DNA of 64,000 nt from Mesorhizobium sp. (GCF_023954305.1 NZ_JAMLIG010000001.1:2108001-2172000); one strand, 5' to 3'; positions 43,101-51,091 are shown, counted from the stretch's first letter. Notes: generated by a model not told the origin, from the letters alone. Translations and numbers: made by a program.

Positions 43101-43207
43101 TGGCGCACCGACATGTTGAAGATGCCCTGCGCGCCCAGCAGCAGGATCATGAAAGCCAGCACCGTCGAGAGAACGGGCCGGCGGATGAACAGATCGGATA
43201 AGCTCAT
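40127..43207 (-). CDS. RND efflux transporter, inner-membrane pump (system 2)
   Basis: 1026-residue hydrophobe/amphiphile efflux pump, MexF/AcrB-like. It shows VGLVVDDAIVVVENIHRHME (TM4 proton-relay Asp pair, about residue 405) and the HAE-family N-terminus LSDLFIRRPVLSTVLAFMI. The ATG overlaps the adaptor stop by 4 nt (ATGA). It should export drugs or other amphiphiles together with the adaptor and an outer-membrane channel encoded elsewhere. The divergent TetR gene is its probable repressor. Confidence 0.93.
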   Translation of the reverse strand: MSLSDLFIRRPVLSTVLAFMILLLGAQGIFNMSVRQYPEVEETVITVTTTYPGASADLIQGFITAPISAAVSTTEDIDYVTSQSRPSSSVVTVQMRLGADPDAALTEVIAKVNQVRGQLPSDAEDPVIVKGTGQQFAIMYMAMQNPNMTGEQLTEYIERVIRPRMSTIEGVAEVQVLGAKEYSMRVWIDPIKLASRGITAAEVLGAINSSNFLSAPGKTQNQFISSAITVRSTLQNPEAFGQLPLKSDSDGIVRLNEVAKVELAAESEDTVVNFNGEEGTFIGIFPTPSANPLDTSAGVIEQLPIIQQTLPAGMEITLVYDSTEMISASIEEVYKTIGEAVLIVVVVILLFLGSFRSVLMPVATIPLSLVGVCFFLFLMGYSINLLSLLAMVLAIGLVVDDAIVVVENIHRHMEEGMSPMQAAFKGMAEITTSVVAMTITLAAVFAPLMFTGGLTGSLFREFAFTLAGAVVISGIVALTITPMMSARLLKSGVHSRFQAAVDHFFDRFANGYERWVSGSLNYRPVTLLVVIALVGAAGFMFFKTSSELAPEEDSGALFALITAPRYATSEYTQLYVDQIRDLTKDIPEVKANFSIVGTGGQTNSGFSVWALKDWADRTRSQKEIQADIQARLSKVAGVQALVFAPPSLPGAGGGLPISVVIRSTGEPSRVYEVAEQIRLEAQKSGRFIVVQNSLAFDAPQVTVTIDRDRAAALNLPIQEIGTTLGLLVGGGAVAQFDRDSNSYDIIMQVPQEFRDNPEKLGEFFIRSVSGDMVPLSAVVSISTNASPASIEQFNQLNAATISALPIPTVSTGDGLAALEEVARPLLPDGFYIDYSGQSRLESQQGNTIVIAFALALVVIYLVLAAQFESFRDPFIIMMSVPLSIFGAILPLNFGLGTLNIYTQVGLITLVGLITKHGILLVEFANQQRQNNGLSRRDAIVASAKTRLRPILMTTAAMALGVVPLILASGAGAAARSAMGTVIFSGILVGTTFTLFVVPMFYTLISSKDLPAEAERPQVDAHPAPAE

Positions 43208-44364
43208 TTCGTGGCGTCCTCCTTGGCGGTGTCCGGCTGAGGCTGGACCGCGTTGTCAACCACGACTGGCCCACCGTTCGACAAGCGGTTCTGGCCGGCA
43301 GTGACGACTTCGTCGCCGGGGTTCAACCCCTTGACGATCTCGACGCGGCCATCGGAGCGGCGCCCAAGCGTGACGAAAGCCTGTCTCGCCACCAGCGAAG
43401 GCTTGGTCTCGGCCGTCTTCGTTTCCGCGCCGGCCGGGGCGTCGGCCTCCGCTTCAGCGGGGCTCACGACATAGACGAAATCGCCATAGAGGCTCGCCAC
43501 CACAGCCGTCTGCGGCACGGCGAGGACGTCGCTCTCCTCCGGCAGGACGACGCGCACCTGCACGAACTGGCCGGGCGACAGCTTGCCGTCGGGATTGGAA
43601 ATCTCGGCGCGGATCAACACGAGCCGCGTCGCCGGATCCACCTTCGGCTCGATGCCGACGATCTTGCCGGAAAAAGGCATGTTGACGTCGCCCGCGCCGA
43701 AGCGGACGGGCTGGCCGATCTTCACCAGCGTCAGGCTCTGTTCGGGAATCGAGAAGTCGGCGCGCAGCACGTCCAGGTTCTGCAGCGTGGCAACCGTCGT
43801 GCCAGGGGTGAGATACTGGCCGAGATCGATCCTCGGGATGCCCATCGTGCCGGCGAAGGGCGCGGTGAGCTGCTTCTGCTCGAGGACGGCCTCGAGCTTG
43901 GTGACCTGAGCCGCCGAAGCGGTCGCGGCAGCCTGCGCCTGCTCAACGGTGGTCTCGGAGCCGACGCCGCGCTTCTGGAGTTCCATCGCGCGGTCGAGGT
44001 TCTGCTTGTCCAGCGCGGCCTGGGCGCGCTGCGCCGACAGGTCGGCCTGCTGCTGGGTGTCGTCGAGCTGGACGAGCAGCGCACCTTCTTCGACACGCTG
44101 GTTCGAAGTGAAGTTGATCTCTTGGACGATACCGCTGGTCTCGACCGTGAGATCGACTCCGCGCGAGGCGCTCACGGTGCCGATCGCCTGGATTCCGGGG
44201 GTCCAGGTCACTGGCTCGACCTTAATGGTCGACACGGAGGACGGGGCGACGGGCATGTTGGCGAAGAACTGATTGATCGCGTTGTCGCGGAACATGTTAA
44301 AGCCGACGATACCGCCGACGACGATGGCGAGAAGTACAATCGCAATAATGAAACGCTTGATCAC
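43204..44364 (-). CDS. RND periplasmic adaptor (membrane fusion protein, system 2)
   Basis: 386-residue adaptor with an N-terminal membrane anchor (FIIAIVLLAIVVGGIVGF), a short coiled-coil hairpin (about 95-150), lipoyl and beta-barrel domains, and a C-terminal membrane-proximal domain ending GGPVVVDNAVQPQPD. It is the first gene of the operon, with its promoter in the 135-bp region shared with the TetR gene. Confidence 0.91.
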   Translation of the reverse strand: MIKRFIIAIVLLAIVVGGIVGFNMFRDNAINQFFANMPVAPSSVSTIKVEPVTWTPGIQAIGTVSASRGVDLTVETSGIVQEINFTSNQRVEEGALLVQLDDTQQQADLSAQRAQAALDKQNLDRAMELQKRGVGSETTVEQAQAAATASAAQVTKLEAVLEQKQLTAPFAGTMGIPRIDLGQYLTPGTTVATLQNLDVLRADFSIPEQSLTLVKIGQPVRFGAGDVNMPFSGKIVGIEPKVDPATRLVLIRAEISNPDGKLSPGQFVQVRVVLPEESDVLAVPQTAVVASLYGDFVYVVSPAEAEADAPAGAETKTAETKPSLVARQAFVTLGRRSDGRVEIVKGLNPGDEVVTAGQNRLSNGGPVVVDNAVQPQPDTAKEDATK

Positions 44365-44440
44365 GGGGAACTCCGGCGAGGGCGGCGAATTGCTAACCGT
44401 GCAACCGAAAGCGGGTGCATGGTAGAGGATTTCGACGGTT

Positions 44441-44469
44441 TAACTGTACCGTCTGGACGGTAATGTCAA
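44441..44469 (-). promoter_or_regulatory. Promoter with embedded operator for RND system 2
   Basis: On the minus strand TTGACA (44469-44464) and CAGTTA (44446-44441) are separated by exactly 17 nt. The spacer is filled by the palindrome TACCGTC-N2-GACGGTA (44447-44462), perfect 7-bp arms. The -35 is consensus and the -10 is weak. A dimer bound to this palindrome would block the promoter, the classic TetR-repressed efflux arrangement. Confidence 0.6.
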
Positions 44470-44499
44470 TCCGGTGTATCCATGTTGGGGGGAGATGAG

Positions 44500-45054
44500 A
44501 TGAACACTAGACGAGCAAATTCGCGTGATCGCATCCTGACCGCCGCCGAACAGGTGGCGCGCGAGTCCGGACCAGGCAGCCTTTCGCTCGACGCCGTCGC
44601 GCAAAGGGCGGGGGTGTCGAAGGGCGGGCTTCTGTACAATTTCCCGACCAAGACCAAACTGATGCAGGGGCTGGCCGCGAGGCACGTAGAGGACTTCCAG
44701 CGTGACCTGGACGAGGCGGTTGCCGCCGGGGAGCCGCTCATTGCCGCTTATCTGAGGCTGACCGTGTACCTTTGCGACAAGGGGGAGAACGCGGCTTGGA
44801 TCTTCTCCGCCGTGGCGGAGGACCCCGACGTCTTGCAGCCGATCATCGACCACCGCCGTCGTCTGCTGGACCGTCTCAAGGCCGAATCCGCCAATTCCGG
44901 TGCCGCGCTCGTGGTGTTTTTCTCGATGGAGGGCCTTTTGAGCATGAAGCTTTTCGGCACGTTCCTGCTGGACGCGAACGAACGAGACACGCTCCTGCGG
45001 CAGCTGTCCCGGATGGTCGAGGACGCGGCGACCGACACAGGAATGTCGTCTTGA
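44500..45054 (+). CDS. TetR/AcrR family regulator of RND system 2
   Basis: 184 residues. The N-terminal helix-turn-helix is SLDAVAQRAGVSKGGLLYNF (about residues 27-46), followed by a helical ligand domain with a C-terminal TetR_C segment (FSMEGLLSMKLFGTFLL). The ATG at 44500 has GGGGGAGATGAG upstream; the ATG six codons earlier precedes that ribosome site. It is divergent from the RND operon, and the palindrome at 44447-44462 lies about 40 bp upstream, so it probably represses both itself and the pump. Confidence 0.9.
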   Translation: MNTRRANSRDRILTAAEQVARESGPGSLSLDAVAQRAGVSKGGLLYNFPTKTKLMQGLAARHVEDFQRDLDEAVAAGEPLIAAYLRLTVYLCDKGENAAWIFSAVAEDPDVLQPIIDHRRRLLDRLKAESANSGAALVVFFSMEGLLSMKLFGTFLLDANERDTLLRQLSRMVEDAATDTGMSS

Positions 45055-45125
45055 CCTCGCAATCTTGACATCGCGGAGAGCCTCCGCCACCTGAAAGCTG
45101 CTTTTTCTGGTCGCGGAGACCGCAG

Positions 45126-46397
45126 ATGACCATCGCCACCCCGATCGCCGCCGCCGAGGCCGGCCCCGCGCCGCGCCGCGTCACCGTCGGCGTGGACGTC
45201 GGCGGCGTGACGGTGGGCGGCGGCGCGGCGATCGTCGTCCAGTCGATGACCAATACGGACACGGCCGACGTCGATGCGACCGTGGCGCAGGTGGCAGCCC
45301 TGCACCGAGCGGGCTCGGAGTTGGTCCGCATCACCGTGGACCGCGACGAGAGCGCCGCCGCCGTGCCGCGCATCCGCGAGCGGCTGGAGCGCGTCGGCGT
45401 CTTCGTGCCGCTCATCGGCGACTTCCACTATATCGGCCACAAGCTCCTGGCAGACCACCCTGCCTGCGCCGAGGCGCTGGCGAAATACCGCATCAACCCG
45501 GGCAATGTCGGCTTCAAGGAGAAGAAGGACCGGCAATTCGGAGCGATCGTCGAAACCGCAATCCGCTACGACAAGCCGGTGCGCATCGGCGTCAACTGGG
45601 GCTCGCTCGACCAGGAGCTTCTGACCCGCCTGATGGACGACAACCAGGCGAAGGGCTTCCCGATGACCGCGGACGCCGTGACGCGCGAGGCGATCGTCCA
45701 GTCGGCGCTGCTCTCGGCGGAGCTGGCGGAGGAGATCGGCCTGCCGCGGTCGAAGATCATCCTCTCGGCCAAGGTCAGCCGCGTGCAAGACCTGATCGCC
45801 GTCTATGGCGAACTGGCGCGCCGTTCCGACCACGCGCTGCATCTCGGCCTCACCGAGGCCGGCATGGGCACCAAGGGCATCGTCGCCTCGTCGGCGGCTA
45901 TGGGCATCCTCTTGCAGCAGGGCATCGGCGACACGATCCGCATCTCGCTGACGCCGGAGCCCGGCGGCGACCGCACCCGCGAGGTGCAGGTGGCGCAGGA
46001 ACTGCTGCAGGTGATGGGCTTCCGCCAGTTCGTGCCGATCGTCGCCGCCTGCCCGGGCTGCGGCCGCACGACGTCGACCGTGTTCCAGGAACTGGCCGAA
46101 AAGATCCAGGCCGACCTGCGCAAGAACATGCCGGTATGGAAGACCAAATATCCGGGCGTCGAGGAGCTCAAGGTTGCGGTGATGGGCTGCATCGTCAACG
46201 GGCCGGGCGAATCCAAGCATGCCGACATCGGCATCTCGCTGCCGGGCACCGGCGAGACGCCGGCGGCACCGATCTTCATCGACGGCAAGAAGGCGGCGAC
46301 GCTCCGCGGGGCGAATATCGCGGCGGAGTTCGAGGCGATGGTGGTCGACTATATCGAGAAGCGGTTTGGGCAGGCTCCGAGCCAGGCGGCGGAGTGA
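45126..46397 (+). CDS. ispG: 4-hydroxy-3-methylbut-2-enyl diphosphate synthase IspG
   Basis: 423-residue [4Fe-4S] enzyme of the MEP isoprenoid pathway (MEcPP to HMBPP). It has VGGVTVGGGAAIVVQSMTNT at the N-terminus, a TIM barrel, and the cluster cysteines in CPGCGRTTS and MGCIVNGPGESKHADIG. Its product feeds the farnesyl diphosphate synthase encoded 1.4 kb downstream, though the two are on opposite strands. The ATG follows GCGGAGACCGCAG. Confidence 0.95.
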   Translation: MTIATPIAAAEAGPAPRRVTVGVDVGGVTVGGGAAIVVQSMTNTDTADVDATVAQVAALHRAGSELVRITVDRDESAAAVPRIRERLERVGVFVPLIGDFHYIGHKLLADHPACAEALAKYRINPGNVGFKEKKDRQFGAIVETAIRYDKPVRIGVNWGSLDQELLTRLMDDNQAKGFPMTADAVTREAIVQSALLSAELAEEIGLPRSKIILSAKVSRVQDLIAVYGELARRSDHALHLGLTEAGMGTKGIVASSAAMGILLQQGIGDTIRISLTPEPGGDRTREVQVAQELLQVMGFRQFVPIVAACPGCGRTTSTVFQELAEKIQADLRKNMPVWKTKYPGVEELKVAVMGCIVNGPGESKHADIGISLPGTGETPAAPIFIDGKKAATLRGANIAAEFEAMVVDYIEKRFGQAPSQAAE

Positions 46398-46444
46398 GTT
46401 GGCCGTCCAACATGTGAATGGCGGCAGGTCCGTCGAGGCTGCCG

Positions 46445-46572
46445 CCCCCTCATCCGGCCGCTTCGCGGCCACCTTCTCCCCGTTGGGGAGAAGAGGATTG
46501 GCACCAACCTCCGCGCTCTCCTCTCCCCTCGGGGAGAGGTCCGCCGAGCGAAGCGGAGGCGGGGTGAGGGGG
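46445..46572. repeat. Rhizobial palindromic repeat element
   Basis: 128-bp element bounded by CCCCCTCA / TGAGGGGG inverted ends. It contains three internal hairpins (GGCCGCTTCGCGGCC; CTTCTCCCC-GTT-GGGGAGAAG; CCTCTCCCC-TC-GGGGAGAGG) and a TCCGC/GCGGA pair. This is a very common intergenic repeat type in rhizobia. Its right end provides the ribosome site and GTG start of the following transglycosylase gene. Confidence 0.75.
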
Positions 46573-47412
46573 AAGCTGTCCGTAGCTTTAGCGATGTTTT
46601 GTTTTCTGGTCGCCGCCCATCCCGCCCGCGCCGAACCCGAAAAGCCGCCCATCACCATCGATCGTATCTGCGACCTGATCTGGGTCCATGCCCGGGTCAA
46701 TCGCCTGCCGGAGGACTTCTTCGCGCGGCTGATCTGGAAGGAGAGCCGGTTCGATCCGGGCGCGATCAGTCCGGCGGGCGCGGAGGGAATAGCACAGTTC
46801 ATGCCGGGCACGGCGGCGATGCGGAAATTGGCCGATTCCTTCGATCCTGATCTCGCGATCCCGGCGAGCGCGAAATATCTTGGCGAACTGAAGGCCAGGT
46901 TCGGCAATCTGGGGCTGGCGGCGGCCGCCTACAATTCCGGCGAGAGCCGAGTGTCGCGCTGGCTCTCCTCCGGCGGCTTCCTGCCGCTCGAAACGGAGAA
47001 CTACGTGCTCGACATCATGGGCGAGCCTGCGGATGTGTTCGCCGATCCGGCCTATGCCGGCAAGGTCCGGCCGCTGGATTCGGACAGGGGCTTCGATGCC
47101 GCCTGCCGGGCGATGCCGGCGACGATGAGCGCGGTTATCCCGATGGCGAGCATCCACACCAAGCCGTGGGGCATACAGGTCGCCGGCAATTTCCGGCGCG
47201 ACGCGGCGATAAGACAATACCAGCGGATCAAGGGGCGGCTCGGCAAGGTGCTGGCCGACCATGAGCCCGTCGTCAGCCGCGTGCGCTCGCCCATCGGCCG
47301 GCGCGGCATCTATGCGGTGCGGATCGGAGCCGATTCGAGGCGGGAGGCGGACGAAATCTGCCTCACGCTCCGCGCCGCCGGCGGCTCCTGCGTGGTGACG
47401 CGGAACCGGTAG
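46564..47412 (+). CDS. Lytic murein transglycosylase with SPOR-like C-terminus
   Basis: 282 residues. A signal peptide (MRGKLSVALAMFCFLVAAH, ending PARA) is followed by an SLT-type domain: the catalytic Glu in WKESRFDPGAIS, GAEGIAQFMPGTA and AAYNSGESRVSRW (about residues 40-140). The last 70 residues (YAVRIGADSRREADEICLTL) resemble a SPOR peptidoglycan-binding domain. It cleaves murein in the periplasm. GTG 46564 is chosen: GGAGG lies 4-5 nt upstream and it gives a proper basic n-region; the ATG at 46594 would leave too short a signal. Start and ribosome site lie inside a repeat element. Confidence 0.85.
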   Translation: MRGKLSVALAMFCFLVAAHPARAEPEKPPITIDRICDLIWVHARVNRLPEDFFARLIWKESRFDPGAISPAGAEGIAQFMPGTAAMRKLADSFDPDLAIPASAKYLGELKARFGNLGLAAAAYNSGESRVSRWLSSGGFLPLETENYVLDIMGEPADVFADPAYAGKVRPLDSDRGFDAACRAMPATMSAVIPMASIHTKPWGIQVAGNFRRDAAIRQYQRIKGRLGKVLADHEPVVSRVRSPIGRRGIYAVRIGADSRREADEICLTLRAAGGSCVVTRNR

Positions 47413-47418
47413 CTTTCG

Positions 47419-47751
47419 TTACAGGCCGAGAGCGGTGCGCAGAGATCGATACTGTCCTGGCGACGTGTCCGAGAAAGCGTCTTTTCGGCTCGCCGGACAA
47501 TCATCGTACGCAATCGGCACGTCGAACTGAGCTGACGTCAGATCGAAACGATTGCCATCGATCCGGTTGTAGAAGTGCCAGTCGTCCCCGACCTTGGTCT
47601 TCAGCAACTCGCCGCCGAACACATCCTGAACGACCAGAGCCGTAACGCTGCACTGTCCGAGCGCGGGCCTCGCCGCGTTCCACCTGCTCGACGTATCGAG
47701 CGACCATGCCTTCGCAAGCTGCCTGGCGAACTTGGCGATCGCTTCGGACAT
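47419..47751 (-). CDS. YunG-family protein
   Basis: 110-residue protein with the family pattern TSSRWNAARPALGQCSVTALVVQDVFGGELL (core GQCSVTALVVQDVFGGELL), in which a Cys follows GQ, and a C-terminal HFYNRIDGNRFDLTSAQF. YunG-like proteins are widespread but uncharacterised; the invariant Gln-Cys, His and Asp suggest a cysteine-peptidase-like fold, which is inference. It starts 9 bp past the ispA stop and may be its operon partner. Confidence 0.72.
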   Translation of the reverse strand: MSEAIAKFARQLAKAWSLDTSSRWNAARPALGQCSVTALVVQDVFGGELLKTKVGDDWHFYNRIDGNRFDLTSAQFDVPIAYDDCPASRKDAFSDTSPGQYRSLRTALGL

Positions 47752-47759
47752 GCGGCTTC

Positions 47760-48692
47760 TCAGCTCTTCCGCTCGGCGATGAAGGTGGCGGCCTGCCTGA
47801 GAATGGCGGCCTTGGCGCCAAACGGCTCGAGCAGGTCGTGCGCCTGGCCGACGAGGCTTCGCAGCTGTTTGCGGGTCCAGGCCGTGCCGTGCAGGGCAGG
47901 CAGGGTCGCCTTGCCGGCGGCTGCGTCCTTGCCGGTCGCCTTGCCCATGGCGGCGGCGTCGGCGGTCAGGTCGAGCAGGTCGTCGGCGAGCTGGAAGGCG
48001 AGCCCGATCGCCGAGCCGAACTCGGCCAGCCGCTCGCGCTCCGCGAAGGTCGCACCGCCGAGGATCGCACCGGCCTCGCAGCCATAGCGGATCAGCGCGC
48101 CCGTCTTCATCGCCTGCAGCGTGATGATGCCTTCCTCGTCGGGCGCGGTCGATTCGGCTTCGAGGTCGAGCGCCTGGCCGCCGGCCATGCCGCCGATGCC
48201 GGAGGCGATGGCGAGACCCCTGATCAGGTCGATGCGCTGGCGTGGCGTGATCGCGTTGCGCGGAAGATCGGTGCCCTCTGTCGCGAGGATGTCGAAGGCG
48301 AGGGTCAAGAGGCTGTCGCCGGCAAGGATCGCGGTCGCTTCGTCATAGGCCCTGTGAACGGTCGGCTGGCCGCGGCGCATGTCGTCGTCGTCCATCGCCG
48401 GCAGGTCGTCGTGGACCAGGGAATAGCAGTGGACGCATTCCAGCGCGGCGGCGGCCGCCAGCACGTCGTCGCCGGCCCGGCCGAACAGCGCCGCGCTCTC
48501 GATCACCAGGAAGGGCCGCAGCCGCTTGCCGCCGTTGAGCACGCCGTGGCGCATCGCCGCGAGGAGCCGCCGGGGCCGGGCGATTTCGCCCATGCGTTCG
48601 CGGCCGTCGAGCAGGCGACGCAGTTCATCCTCGACACTCGCCGCATGTGCGGCAAGCCGTTCCTCGAAGCCGTTCTGAACCGTCGTATCCAT
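47760..48692 (-). CDS. ispA: Farnesyl/geranyl diphosphate synthase (IspA-type polyprenyl synthetase)
   Basis: 310-residue trans-prenyltransferase. The first Asp-rich motif is DDLPAMDDDDMRRG (about residue 105) and the second is QLADDLLD (about 240); GGKRLRPFL is near 60. The region before the first motif and the size fit farnesyl diphosphate synthase of Alphaproteobacteria. It condenses IPP and DMAPP from the IspG pathway for ubiquinone, undecaprenol and hopanoid precursors. The ATG at 48692 (MDTTVQNG) is chosen over one 12 codons upstream because it fits family length. Confidence 0.9.
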   Translation of the reverse strand: MDTTVQNGFEERLAAHAASVEDELRRLLDGRERMGEIARPRRLLAAMRHGVLNGGKRLRPFLVIESAALFGRAGDDVLAAAAALECVHCYSLVHDDLPAMDDDDMRRGQPTVHRAYDEATAILAGDSLLTLAFDILATEGTDLPRNAITPRQRIDLIRGLAIASGIGGMAGGQALDLEAESTAPDEEGIITLQAMKTGALIRYGCEAGAILGGATFAERERLAEFGSAIGLAFQLADDLLDLTADAAAMGKATGKDAAAGKATLPALHGTAWTRKQLRSLVGQAHDLLEPFGAKAAILRQAATFIAERKS

Positions 48693-48856
48693 GGCGGGAC
48701 GCTTGCCGCCAATCCGCCGCGCGGTCAAGCGACCGGGAGATCGTTCCGGAAAAGGGCTTCGGGAGATTGCCAGCCGCGTACCGCCCCTTTATGCGGGTTC
48801 AAATGGCAAGACGCACGGCAGAACCGAGCATTCCCGCCGTCGATCCGGAGCCGGAC

Positions 48857-49564
48857 ATGGCCGTGGGACGCAGCAGGGCGAGGAAAGGCAGGCGGGCCTG
48901 GGTCCGGCGCGTGGTCATTGGTCTCGTCGTTCTGGCGGCACTGCCCTTCGTGCTGACCTTCCTCTATGTCCTCCCCTTCATCCATCCCGTCTCGACGCTG
49001 ATGCTGAAGGATCTCGTGACCTTCCAGGGCTACGACCGGCAATGGGTATCGCTGGAAGAGGTCGCGCCGCCGCTGCTGCATTCGATCGTCATGTCGGAGG
49101 ACGGCCAGTTCTGCTCGCATTACGGAGTGGATCTGCGGGAACTCGGCGCCGTCATCGACGACGCGATGGCCGGCGAGGCGACACGCGGCGCCTCGACGAT
49201 CACCATGCAGACGGTGAAGAACCTGTTCCTCTGGCACCGTCCGCTCGGCACGGTGAGAAAGGTGATCGAGCTGCCGATGGCGGTCTATTTCGATCTCGTC
49301 GTGCCGAAGCGCCGGATCATGGAGATCTACATCAACATCGCCGAGTGGGGTCCGGACATCTACGGCGCCGAGGCGGCGGCGAAGCACCATTTCGGCAAGT
49401 CGGCCAAAAACCTGTCGCGGCGCGAGGCGGCGCTGCTGACCGCCGCCCTGCCCAATCCCATCCTTCGCAATCCGGCCAAGCCCTCGCCCGGCATGCGCCG
49501 CATCGCCGGCATCATCGAGCGCCGGGCGCGCGGCGCCGGCGACTATGTCAAGTGTCTGGACTAG
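48857..49564 (+). CDS. mtgA: Monofunctional biosynthetic peptidoglycan transglycosylase
   Basis: 235-residue GT51 glycosyltransferase that polymerises lipid II into glycan strands. It has an N-terminal membrane anchor (RVVIGLVVLAALPFVLTFLY), the catalytic SEDGQFCSHYG (first Glu), GASTITMQTVKNLFL, and RIMEIYINIAEWG. The ATG at 48857 has CCGGAG 7 nt upstream. In-frame ATGs at 48803 and 48791 lack ribosome sites and would add an Arg/Pro-rich leader. It is divergent from ispA. Confidence 0.9.
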   Translation: MAVGRSRARKGRRAWVRRVVIGLVVLAALPFVLTFLYVLPFIHPVSTLMLKDLVTFQGYDRQWVSLEEVAPPLLHSIVMSEDGQFCSHYGVDLRELGAVIDDAMAGEATRGASTITMQTVKNLFLWHRPLGTVRKVIELPMAVYFDLVVPKRRIMEIYINIAEWGPDIYGAEAAAKHHFGKSAKNLSRREAALLTAALPNPILRNPAKPSPGMRRIAGIIERRARGAGDYVKCLD

Positions 49565-49567
49565 CCG

Positions 49568-50389
49568 TCACACTCCGTCGAGGATGACGATCGTCGGCTG
49601 ACGCGGCAGGGACGACAGCGACAGCGTGATCGAGCGCTCCGACCGGTAATCCACCGCGAAGCCTTCCCCCATCAGGGACAGGAACTCGCCCATCGGCGTC
49701 GAATGGCGGTGCATCGGCAGGATCACCGAGGAATAGAGACGTTCGGCGATCCGGCTCATATTGGTGAGCGACTGGGTCATGCCGCCGTCGACCGGCACCA
49801 TCAGCACGTCGAGCCGGCCGATCGCGGCATAATGCTTGTCGGTTAGATCATGGTGCAGATGGCCGAGATGGCCGATGCACAGGCCCGCCACTTCGAAGAT
49901 GAAGATCGAATTGCCGTCGATCTCCATGCCGCCGTCCCAGCTGCGGATGTCGGTCGGCACGTTGCGCACATAGAGGTCGCCGACGACGACCCGGTGCCTG
50001 GCCGGTTCGCCACCTTCGCCCCATCCATTGAGCGGATACTCGATCGACGGGTCGGGCGCCCGGGTGAAATGGCCGGAATGCGCCTTGTTCATGGTGACGA
50101 CGCGGGGCATGGGATCGACCGGATAGCGGCCGGAATAGTCGGTGGCGACACGTACGCCGCTTGGCGTGTCGATCAGATAGGTCGAATGGCCGACATAGGT
50201 GACGGTCACCTCGCCCTTCGAGACGTCGGCCTGCGCGGGCTGCGGCGTGAAACTGGCGTAGATGACGTTGGGCAGCGACTGCGCCATGGCGATGCAGGAC
50301 GAAGGGACGGGGTCCTCCTGCTGGGCGCGGGCGGCGACGGAGAGGAGGGCCAGGGCTGCGGCCACGAATGCCAGGCGGAAGCGGCGCAT
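49568..50389 (-). CDS. Periplasmic MBL-fold hydrolase (UlaG-like)
   Basis: 273 residues with a signal peptide (FVAAALALLSVAARA, cleavage near 22). The metallo-beta-lactamase core shows VGHSTYLIDTPSGVRVATD, then HSGHFTRAPD in place of the usual HxHxDH, and CIGHLGHLHHDL. The zinc ligand set is therefore altered and activity uncertain. GGGAG precedes the ATG. It is convergent with mtgA, 3 bp between stops. Confidence 0.83.
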   Translation of the reverse strand: MRRFRLAFVAAALALLSVAARAQQEDPVPSSCIAMAQSLPNVIYASFTPQPAQADVSKGEVTVTYVGHSTYLIDTPSGVRVATDYSGRYPVDPMPRVVTMNKAHSGHFTRAPDPSIEYPLNGWGEGGEPARHRVVVGDLYVRNVPTDIRSWDGGMEIDGNSIFIFEVAGLCIGHLGHLHHDLTDKHYAAIGRLDVLMVPVDGGMTQSLTNMSRIAERLYSSVILPMHRHSTPMGEFLSLMGEGFAVDYRSERSITLSLSSLPRQPTIVILDGV

Positions 50390-50484
50390 GTCGGTCTCCC
50401 GGTTCGTTCAGTCGAGAGAGTATCGTCAAGCCCGGGCCGATCCGGTCATCACGATTGCGCGAGATGATGGATCTGTTGCAGCGC

Positions 50485-50856
50485 CTACGGTTTCAGCCGG
50501 TAGGGCATCCGGATGCCCGGCGCATCCCAGGGAAAATCCTTCTGGTTGCGCGTTACGAGCAGCATGGAATGCACGCTGGCGGTGGCATGAATGATCGCGT
50601 CGGGGAGCTTCAGCCGCCGCGCCTTTCGCAACACGACGGCCAGCTCGGCCACGCTTGCGTCGATCGGCAATATGTCGAAATTCGCCAGAAAGCGGCGCGT
50701 TGCCGCCTCGGTCGTCTCGTCGGTGCCGATCATCACCTCCATCCAGGTGATGATGCTGACGCCCCATGTCTCATAAAGCGCAAGTTCCTGGCGCGCCTCG
50801 GGGACCGCATTGAGGTAGTCGATGAGGATGTTGGTGTCGAAGAGCGGCTTTACCAT
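50485..50856 (-). CDS. vapC: VapC-type PIN-domain toxin (module 2)
   Basis: 123-residue PIN-domain ribonuclease: LFDTNILIDYLN (first Asp), a conserved Glu in TWMEVMIG, LPDAIIHATA and LLVTRNQKDF. The ATG at 50856 overlaps the antitoxin 3' end by 7 nt and has GAGGAG within it. It is unrelated in detail to the other two PIN toxins of the window and belongs to the NTNxxxD-less DTNILIDYL group. Confidence 0.9.
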   Translation of the reverse strand: MVKPLFDTNILIDYLNAVPEARQELALYETWGVSIITWMEVMIGTDETTEAATRRFLANFDILPIDASVAELAVVLRKARRLKLPDAIIHATASVHSMLLVTRNQKDFPWDAPGIRMPYRLKP

Positions 50857-51065
50857 TCGCTCCTCAGCTTCTCCTGATAGCGCAGGCCGTCCGTCTTGCG
50901 TTCGCCCCACAAGCCGAAGGCCTCGCCGCTGTCCTCGACGGCATTGCGGTCGAGGTAATCGGAGACGGCGTCCCGAATGAGAGCGGCACGAGAACGCTTC
51001 TGCCGGGCAGCAAGCCGGTCCAGCTCCTTGATGCTCTCTTCCTCGATGTCGATCAGCGTTCGCAT
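50850..51065 (-). CDS. vapB: CopG/RHH antitoxin (module 2)
   Basis: 71-residue ribbon-helix-helix antitoxin (MRTLIDIEEESIKELDRLA, then KRSRAALIRDAVSDYLDR). Its C-terminus, with FGLWGERKTDGLRYQEKL, is the toxin-binding part. Its stop lies 7 nt inside vapC. An AT-rich palindromic operator region lies directly upstream. Confidence 0.88.
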   Translation of the reverse strand: MRTLIDIEEESIKELDRLAARQKRSRAALIRDAVSDYLDRNAVEDSGEAFGLWGERKTDGLRYQEKLRSEW

Positions 51066-51091
51066 GTGATGTTATCCGATATATATAGTGT

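Noticed and set aside
30013..44364. Genomic island joining two RND systems and the molybdenum hydroxylase
   Set aside because: No integrase, tRNA target, direct repeats or composition change is visible, and each unit has its own regulator.
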